Assembly (NCBI GenBank): GCA_015680905.1
Contig: CM027381.1
Span: 85,027,501 to 85,091,500 of the forward strand
DNA length: 64,000 nt
DNA from: Coptis chinensis
Taxonomy: Eukaryota; Streptophyta; Magnoliopsida; Ranunculales; Ranunculaceae
Direction: 5' to 3'
Below are positions 56,410 to 64,000 of this stretch, one piece after another. Every line of letters begins with the position of its first letter. Positions within the stretch are counted from its first letter, which is position 1. Below the pieces are notes generated by a model, which worked only from the letters and a program-made list of their open reading frames with translations, was not told the DNA's origin and searched no databases. The translations under genes and the position numbers were made by a program.

Positions 56410-57562
56410 AAATTCAGGATCTTTTTCTGCCTACTTTTTCTGGCCATTTTACTGATGAGAGTGAAGAAAATAGACTCAATAAGACAATGTCACAAACACT
56501 TAGAGCCCCAAATCAATTTAATTCAACACAATCAATAACTATTACTAATGGGAGATAAAGAAGAGAACACATGAAGAAGTTGTTAAAAAAATATTTTTTA
56601 CTTTAAAATCACTACGTAGCAGAGAAATACCCTGAGGAGTTCGATAGTGATTAAAAATCCCAATGGAATCTAGTGGTCCATTTCTATGAGTAAACCCGAG
56701 TGATGTTCCTAGATCCTCATTTATTGTTTTAATAGTTTATACTTGATGATCTCTCAAATGATTTATTATATTATATTTGTCCTTTTGCCATAGTTGGTGT
56801 TTTGTCTGGAGTTTTTTTTTATGATCTCATCGTTGTTGGCTTTGGAGGTAAAAACCTTTGAAGCTGCAGATTAAATGTGAGCATGTCCAAATGTTGTTGG
56901 TGGAGACTGGAGATAACTCCTTAGAAGTAAAATAGATTTAGGAAAAGTATCTCTAGTAATTCTAGTAATTGAAACATTTTTAGCATATAAAAGAGGATTG
57001 ACAGTTGAAACCATAGTATGCTCACTTATCGAACCCTAGCCTACAGCCATTTAAAACCAACATTGTTTCATACGTCAATTTAAAGCTCCTACCTCGACTA
57101 TAAGAAAAGCTGCAGAGTGGGGAGGTTGTTTCCAACTTTCCTCAATTTCTTATTCTCTTTCAAATAGAGTTTTTGTTCAGTAATCTCACATCACTCTTGA
57201 TCTTCTCCATGCTGAGCCCAAAATATTATGATAAGAACCTTTTCCACATTGAGTACCCATCTCCACGTTGGCAGTCGATTGGGTATCTTACAACAGGCCA
57301 GACTAACAATGCCTCTTGGCTGAAATCAAATTGCGCCTTAGATGAGGGCTGCTAGCTCCCAGAATGAGGTCAAACGAATTCTAAGGGACTGAACACATTT
57401 ACCCTTTGGCTTTGCTACTTTTCCCCTGATGAACGACCACCTTTGAGATTAATGTTTAACCCCATAATCTGAATACCGTATTCAAACACTGCACTTGCCA
57501 GATTCCCTGGGGTAAAGACGCATATTACAGGCAATAACAATATTACTATTAATAATGAAAGA
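56410..57562. other. Mostly noncoding; one short frame and one exon-like piece
   Basis: A 60-codon plus-strand frame at 57173-57355 reads KYYDKNLFHIEYPSPRWQSI then GYLTTGQTNNASWLKSN; it is unrecognised. On the minus strand about 57418-57512 reads NLASAVFEYGIQIMGLNINL after an acceptor-like ccccag. Neither can be assigned to a family. Confidence 0.3.
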
Positions 57563-58220
57563 AACTCGTTTACTTAGGACTTAAGTAATGGTTATAATTA
57601 AGAACAAACTATATTAGATAAATTGACCTAAGCTAATTCTTTCCGACTATTGGCCTGCCATAGCTAGGTCCATATACACAACCTTCTTTCTCAACTCCTC
57701 AAGAAAGGGAATCCCTGAGGTTGCAAAGAACAGATCGCAATTCCAAATTCAAGATGTGCCTGCAGATTTCCTATTTGATGAGCAAGTACAATGGACTTAA
57801 TCTTCTTATTCATCTGAAAGAGATACCTCTCGAGTAATTAAAGACTTTATGAACTGCAGGCTTCCTTAAGATGTTTGTAATTGCAAGCAATTTCCCAAGA
57901 GAATTGATAGGATTCCAGTTGCTAGGAAATCACACTTCTCAAAATAAAATTGATAAGATGAACTGACCTGAAGTATCTCCATCTTCATATTTGCTTGTCG
58001 TAGTTGAGTCGACCGAAGGTGCAACTGTCTCTGAGTTCATCAGTTCATCAACCTTCAAAGAAGACATCATAGTTACAAAAACTGTGGTTGTGTGCATGTG
58101 CATTAAGTAAGAAATCAAAGAATTGAATCTATAACAGGAACCTATCAATATTCAACAGAAATGATAAGTATATGTCAATCTTAAGTCATATATACTTATT
58201 ACATTTATTTTACATTTATT
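57563..58220 (-). repeat. Left arm of a 0.55-0.66-kb inverted repeat
   Basis: Read on the minus strand this arm matches 62288-62838 along its length. Exon-like sequence VDELMNSETVAPSVDSTTTS then KYEDGDTS lies at about 57968-58053 (minus) and ends at cag|gtcagt. A second block after ctctttcag begins atgaataagaag. If spliced, the protein would end DE and stop. It is longer than the right arm by about 115 bp in the presumed intron. Confidence 0.75.
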
Positions 58221-59359
58221 GTTAGAACATACAACCTAAATCGATTCCTAACATCTGAAGCTACAAAGAAGAAGATTCAGCGCATTAAACCGAGCAATAA
58301 CTATCTAATTGAAAATGGAGACGGAGTGAATTTTAATGAAGGCTTTTGATAAGATTTCGGTGAAGATTGAAAGAGAGGAATAATCAGAGAGAAGTATTTT
58401 TGTAGTTTTGTTTGTAAAAGTTTTGTTCGCAATCTTCCTTTTTTCTCTCCTGATTTTTAGAGAGAATTACTTTTGTAGTTTTGTTTATAATATTCTTTTT
58501 TTGTCATCCTTCTTTTTTCCCATTTTTAGATCTTGCTACTCCTCACATTTCATGAGTCGGAGAAGATGATTGCTACGCTAGGGTAAATCAAACAAACATA
58601 CCAACTCATAACACAGTAAATTGTTTAAAGGCGGTGAGGAAGTACCTAATTTGTATCTCCATACGTTGGTTTGCTTTTTGATGTAATAGTAACACTAATG
58701 CAAACAATGCAAGATAATAACTGCACAATCCTTTGTTCACCATCCACAATCCACCTTTCACTTCTATTCATAGCAACTACAATGCCACAAAAAGAAAAAA
58801 GAAAAATATTAATAATTATAATATATAATGTTTATTAAAAATTGTGAATCTTGCAACTACCCCTGAAAAGAGAATTCGAATCCTAGAAAACAAAACGTTG
58901 CTGACTCATTTATAAAATACTATCAATCATGATTAAAACCCCAATATATTCATTAAACATATAAAAATATATATATAATAGCAGTCCTTTTTAGAGCCCT
59001 CTGAGGGTGTCCATGTCGACAGGAAGATTACGAAAAATCAGGAGAGAAAAACTGCGAGTCTGCGATACATGTCTCCAACAAAAACTCCGAAACTTAGGGA
59101 TACAGTTGAAGAACGCAAGACTAAGAGTTCTCTCTGCGGACGGAATGAAACAGAGAAACCCCGCATACTAAAAACCATCTCCCTCTCCCAAATATCCTCC
59201 CCACCCCAAAATCTCATCCTCTTCTTTACATAGATCGACCCAACAACACTAAATCCCATTATAGAAAACATTGAAACCATTTTCACAAGTTTTTAATTAG
59301 TTTTAAATCATGTTCACAAGTTTTTGAATAGACCCCCTCTTTAGCCTTTTTGATCATTT

Positions 59360-59692
59360 CCTGATGAAGATAACACTCTTACAAAAAGAGATAAAACCAA
59401 ACTAGCGATTGAAGAACTCCAAGACAAACTGTTAGAAAAACTTATATTTGCACCAGAAAGGAAGGAAATCAATTTGGGGAAGTTGAATGATAAAACCCTC
59501 AAGGACTGGGATCTAATTGCAGTAGCCAAGTTTTACTGTAAGAAATGGATTCACCTGAGTTCTATAGCAACAAGTCTTCAGCAACAATGGACTACTACAG
59601 GTAACTTTCAGATAAATACCTTATCTAAAGGAAATTTTACAATTTTGAAGGATCTCTTGACTATAAAAGAGCTCTTAAGTGATTTACCCTGA
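59360..59692 (+). CDS. Unrecognised lysine/glutamate-rich open frame
   Basis: Open for about 110 codons to TGA: DEDNTLTKRDKTKLAIEELQ, LIFAPERKEINLGKL, TLKDWDLIAVAKFYCKKWIH. The composition is protein-like with a helical first half. There is no clear start Met before 59474 and no family recognised. It could be an exon of a lost gene. It is followed by nothing I can connect to it. Confidence 0.25.
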   Translation, partial: PDEDNTLTKRDKTKLAIEELQDKLLEKLIFAPERKEINLGKLNDKTLKDWDLIAVAKFYCKKWIHLSSIATSLQQQWTTTGNFQINTLSKGNFTILKDLLTIKELLSDLP

Positions 59693-60208
59693 GTAAAGTG
59701 ATTCAAAGTCAACAAAATTGTTGCTCATATATTGCAGTAGAGAAACTAAATGTTGCAAAGTACATTAACAACTGTGAGCATGTACGTGAAGGAATGTAAT
59801 AATTTGGTATTTTGCAGTTTTCTATTTAGGTGCAGCTAATAAGCTTATGACTAAAAGAGCATAAATTAACTTATTGATCCATTGATCTTTCTATTTATCC
59901 CTTCTTTCAGGAAGTGTCATAGTGAATGGTTAGTGATTTAGTTTTGTATTTGTTTTAAAGGATTTTGAAGAATACTGAGACTTGAACGAATGTGGAACAA
60001 GGCCATATTTGAATAAGGTCATATAGTTTTCTATTTCAGTTTTCATGCCAGCATATAAACCATAGACTTCCTCATGATCCATAAGCAGTTCCCCTTTTTT
60101 AAAATGTGTTTTGTCGTAGTTGAAGGATCAAGCTAAGGGTGTTCTAGGATTGGCAATAAGTGTAATATGAAGATGTTGGTATGATGTCATCATGGTTTCA
60201 TCTATTCA

Positions 60209-60484
60209 TTGAACACGGTGCTAATATTAATGAAGCATCTCTTATATCTTATTCAACATTTAAAACTGATAAGTATCTTTTTGTTTTTCAGTGTAATTTT
60301 CTACGCGGCTTTTCCAATTGTGGTCGGGGCATTTGTGTTGGTTGGGACATATTTTTTTGTACGAGCCTTTGATTATTGCTATGGTGGTTGTCATGTTCAG
60401 GAAAGAGAAGTTGGACAATTTACTTCAAAAACGTGTGCACAATTTTGCCTTGCTACCTCCATCAAATTAGGTACTTTTAACTAA
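60209..60484 (+). CDS. Unrecognised open frame with a membrane-like segment
   Basis: A 91-codon frame whose middle, FSVIFYAAFPIVVGAFVLVG then TYFFVRAFDYCYGG, could span a membrane. The piece after tttttcag near 60290 may be a single exon. No family is recognised, and the N-terminal part looks noncoding. Confidence 0.2.
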   Translation: MNTVLILMKHLLYLIQHLKLISIFLFFSVIFYAAFPIVVGAFVLVGTYFFVRAFDYCYGGCHVQEREVGQFTSKTCAQFCLATSIKLGTFN

Positions 60485-61130
60485 TTTTCATTGCTCTTTA
60501 TAATTCATAGACATCATCTCTTTTAGCAATTTGGTTTTCATTTAGCAAAGCAAAGTCTGCATGGGACTGTTAGATGTCCATTTTATATAGCCCTAAAGTA
60601 TTAGTTGGGGGCTACAACAAAGTTGTTGATGTTGTATCCCTGGGATTATTTCTTACATTTTTTCTCAGTGGAATGACAACAAAGTTGCTGATGTTTGTAT
60701 CCCTAAGGTTATCCATATTTTCCAATCAATAAATTGTTGGAGCTTCATATATTCAAGTTCTATTGTCTTGCTCTAATAGTTTTCTAACGATGATAATCTA
60801 AAAGGAATAATGTGATCTAGGTTCTTGAAGTGAAGATATAACTGAGTACAATTAATTAAGACATAGTTGACAAGCTAAGTAAGCTTAACGTAGTAACCTA
60901 TCACCCATACCTCTTTTAATCTTAGAATCACACTTGATATTGAAGATGGTAGAAGGCTGTTCTTCGGAGAATTATAAATTGAACACGTATTCTTCAATAA
61001 GAGATGTGTCTTCTAACCGGCGTAGGGTGTTGCTACTGTGAAAAGTAAAAGTCACAAACAATTTTAAATGTGAATTGATGCATGGAATTGTAGGCTTAAT
61101 GGAGAACAATATATTTTGTTCTTATTGTAG

Positions 61131-61270
61131 ATATTGCCAATTCAGTCTTTGATTGGACACACAAGAAGGATATGGATCATATGGGTTCAATATCTCAATT
61201 AGAAAAACCTCGAAGGATTCCTAATCTTTATGAGCGCCCCCTTTTGAGCTCTCTCAAGTGTCCACGTTAG
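61131..61270 (+). CDS. Possible terminal exon
   Basis: After an acceptor (cttattgtag) the sequence reads IANSVFDWTHKKDMDHMGSI then SQLEKPRRIPNLYERPLL, to a TAG. The coding-like composition and a good acceptor suggest a last exon or exon fragment. The family is unknown. Confidence 0.25.
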
Positions 61271-62022
61271 TTTTTTAGATTTTATCTAACTGAAAAATTA
61301 ATAACAATGTTAATTTCAATGAATTTTATATGGATCTTGATCCAGTTGGAATAATCAATAGGATAGATATGAATGTAGCTACCGACAATTAAAGTGATTG
61401 GCTGAATCAGATTCTTCCTCTATGATCTTTTCTAGGGAGGAACAACACCATCAGAAAGGACTGAATCTCAATATGGTATTCTCTCTAATTTTATTTTCTA
61501 GGCTAGTTGATTTCTTAAACTTCAATTAGATTTAAGAAAAGCCCAAAGTCCAAATAAGAAACCTAGCTACCTACGTTGGAAACCTTATAAGTTATAACCA
61601 AAAGAAAAAAAAAGAAAAAGAAAAAACTCTTTATCAAAACTGATCCCAAAACCAAAATCTAAAATTTCTCTTTCTAGTCACTCAATTGATCTTCTCCTCG
61701 CCTCTCCACCCTAGTACACTCTCATAAACAATAGGTTTGGTTTGGTTTTGACCTTTGGTACTCAGATAGCAATCATCAAGGTTTTCTTTTTATTTTATTG
61801 TTTTGGATTAGTTGTGCTTAAATCTTTTATTTTGATTGTTGGCTTGATATGAATGATTTGATTGTCACATGGAAACCTTGAACACACACTCTCTAGCTCA
61901 ATGATTAGATTGTATACACAATCTCCATTATTGAGCTCAATGATTTATAGCAAAAAAAAAAGGATAAGATTCTTCTAATCATTTGTCGGAGTAATTTAGA
62001 CATGTTTAAACAATGATGGAGT

Positions 62023-62187
62023 TTGTGTAGCATGTCACTGAGATGCACCCTTGGCAGAGATGCCATCCTCCCTACCTGTTTCATGGAGAAAGAAGGAAAA
62101 CCTTTATCGTGGACTAAATTCAAGAGGTGTGGTCAACGAAGAATTATCAGGGTAATTGGTGAAAGCGTCAATACCATTGATCAGGGT
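62023..62187 (+). other. Exon-like piece, unrecognised
   Basis: Reads RDAILPTCFMEKEGKPLSWT then KFKRCGQRRIIRVIGESVNT, followed by a donor-like gatcagg|gtaagc. It lies just before the right inverted-repeat arm, so it may be an upstream exon of the same unknown gene, but this is unproven. Confidence 0.22.
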
Positions 62188-62287
62188 AAGCTCTTTTTTG
62201 GTTTAAATATACTTATCTTATTTTTTGCCTACTTCACTATTTTGATAAACGCCATTTATTGTTCATTTTGTTGACAAAAGGATTCAG

Positions 62288-62838
62288 ATTGTATGTTCTA
62301 ACAATAAATGTAATGAGTATATATGACTTAAGATTGACATATACTTATCATTTCTGTTGAATATTGATAGGTTCCTGTTGTAGATTCAATTCTTTGATTT
62401 CTTATTTAACTCACACGCACACAACCACAGTTTTTGTAATTCTGACGTCTTCTTTGAAGGTTGATGAATTGAGAGACAGTTGCACATTCGGTCGACTCAA
62501 CTACGACAGACAAATATGAAGATGGAGATACTTCAGGTCAGTTCATCTTACCTATTTCCTTTGCTCGAAACTGGGTATCTCTTTCAGATGAATAAGAAGA
62601 TTAAGTCCACGGTACTCGCTCATCAAGTAGGAAATTTGCAGGCACATCTTGAATTTGGAATTGTGGTATGTTCTTTGTAACCTCAGGAATTCCCTTTCTT
62701 GAGGAGTTGAGAAAGAGGGTCGTGTATATGGACCTAACTATGGCAGGCCAATAGTCGGAAAGAATTAGCTTAGGTCAGCTTAGCTCATATATTTTGTTCT
62801 TATAACCATTACTTAAGTCCTAAGTAAATTGATTTCAC
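62288..62838 (+). repeat. Right arm of the inverted repeat
   Basis: Matches the reverse complement of 57563-58220, with shared landmarks gtatgttctaacaataaatg, gaatattgataggttcctgt, cggtcgactcaactacgaca and ggcaggccaatagtcggaaa. Compared with the left arm the exon-like part has lost several bases (gttgatgaattgagagac), which breaks its frame, and the following intron is about 115 bp shorter. It looks like the degraded copy. Confidence 0.75.
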
Positions 62839-64000
62839 TACCAAACTGCAATGCTTTGTTTTTTCAACAGTGTGTTTTTTATGAGTTTTTGATTTGCATA
62901 CACTAAGCTATGGGTTTAAGAACTCTTCTTTGATCTTCTGCCCCTTTCAACCAGGTATGTCTTTGAAATCGTTTTTTTTTTTTTTGCATAATGATAATAC
63001 CCCTTTGGTGATATTGGTGTATTTGCTCAAGTGATTTCTTATTGGAATTTTGGATTGATGATTGTTTTTTAGAATACACCAGAATGGCCATTTTGTAACA
63101 GGGCAAATATTCCATTTGTAATGTTTATATCCGTTACTAGCTTTCTAACGGATATAAATATTAGGCATTACATTATCCGTTACTGTACATTATTTTCGAT
63201 TATTTTTTATTTATTTTCCAAGGATTTCTTTATTTTCTAATATAGAGTAACAATTATATCTGTTAGAAAAGTCGTAAGTAAGTTGTTTAACTAAAAAAAA
63301 AAAAAAAAAAAAGTGAAAATAAAACACACTTACAAGAAATTAAATAAAGTCCAAAATCCGAAATGAATCACCTCTCTCTACTCTCAAACTTGTCTCCCTT
63401 CAGGAGTTCAATATCCTCCTCTCAAGCTTGCATGATTCATTTTTTATCTTTTTTTCCAATGCCCATTTCTTATAGTTTATAATCTTTAGCTTTTAATTTG
63501 TGTTGTACTTAAATTGTTGGGAGTCAATGTTAATGTTCCAGAACTCCAGTTACATATGCTACAATGAAAGAGTGTTTAACTTATGTGAAAATATAATTGG
63601 TAGTTTCCTAGTAGGTGATTTTGTTCTTCCTGAAACTGATTTATTAGTTCTTAGTGAGCGATTTTCATCTGTTTGAAATTGATTTATGACCTCTTATCGG
63701 CCTTGTTCGTTGTTCCTCTGAGTGACATCCTTAGTTTGTTAGATGGCTTTAAGTTACATGTTATATTGTATTTTTAGTCTTTGGATCCTTCATTTTTGTC
63801 CTTCATTTGTGATGTCACAACTATCTCCCTCTCTGCATAATAGACACTAGAATGTGTGGTCTGGTTTTAGTCTCTACCCTAGTAGAGGTGTGATGGCAAA
63901 TGATAATTTGAAACAGTTCCCTCCTTCATCTGGTAGTGATGGTTTAGTGGTTTAATCACGATAAGTTCTACCAATATAATCATACCCCTCGATGCTAATT
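62839..64000. other. AT-rich DNA to the window end
   Basis: Includes a small inverted pair atatccgttac/taacggatat at 63128-63158 and a poly(A) run at 63292-63312. No gene or RNA is recognised. Confidence 0.4.

Larger units (their letters stand above)
58221..62287. other. Spacer between inverted-repeat arms
   Basis: About 4.1 kb, mostly AT-rich, with short unrecognised frames listed separately. Near 60590-60710 two partial copies of acaacaaagttg(t/c)tgatg..tgtatccct are about 80 bp apart. No complete gene is visible. Confidence 0.4.

Noticed and set aside
62880..63310. Possible further MITE around the taacggatat inverted pair
   Set aside because: The paired blocks are only about 11 bp with no flanking duplication that I can define.

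Overview
This is nuclear DNA from a flowering plant, most likely a eudicot. The basis is spliced genes with GT-AG introns, a TT8-type anthocyanin bHLH gene, fragments of NPH3 and tryptophan-aminotransferase-related (TAR) genes, and several plant-lineage transposons. The species cannot be named from the sequence. Most of the window is mobile DNA in several states of decay.

Layout. Positions 1-2.1 kb look like LTR-type retrotransposon DNA with a TATA box. At 2.2-8.07 kb lies a decayed plus-strand Ty1-copia element, with a truncated 5' LTR and a fuller 3' LTR that carries a hAT-type MITE. The one gene that looks intact is at 8.86-15.02 kb: a seven-exon bHLH gene of the TT8/AN1 type (697 codons) with a second hAT-like MITE in intron 2. 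After it come a minus-strand solo LTR (16.0-16.3 kb), a 6.9-kb CACTA element with a TTG target duplication (16.65-23.53 kb), and an array of about 36 copies of a 55-bp minisatellite (24.5-26.5 kb). An NPH3-domain gene fragment on the minus strand is split by a 3.4-kb solo LTR (27.2-30.6 kb). Two further MITEs follow at 32.5 and 33.2 kb.

From 33.6 to 39.85 kb a minus-strand TAR (alliinase/TAA1 family) pseudogene is split inside an exon by a complete Ty1-copia element (34.2-39.4 kb, TSD ggtta). At 40.4-55.5 kb a second complete Ty1-copia element (minus strand, TSD gtgag) has its own 3' LTR split by a Ty3-gypsy element of the Tat type (40.9-50.2 kb, TSD gcgcc). The gypsy element carries a second RNase H and an opposite-strand, apparently spliced extra gene. 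From 55.7 kb on there are a short second locus of the minisatellite, a 0.55-0.66-kb inverted repeat containing exon-like sequence (57.6-58.2 and 62.3-62.8 kb), and a few unrecognised short reading frames.

How it fits together. The bHLH gene would encode the bHLH partner of the MYB-bHLH-WD40 complex that controls anthocyanin and proanthocyanidin genes. Everything else records serial insertion. Target duplications let the copia insertion in TAR, the solo LTR in NPH3, and the gypsy-in-copia nest be read to the base. No undescribed biological system is proven here. The best leads are the opposite-strand spliced gene in the gypsy element, the two-locus minisatellite with conserved left flanks, and the exon-bearing inverted repeat.
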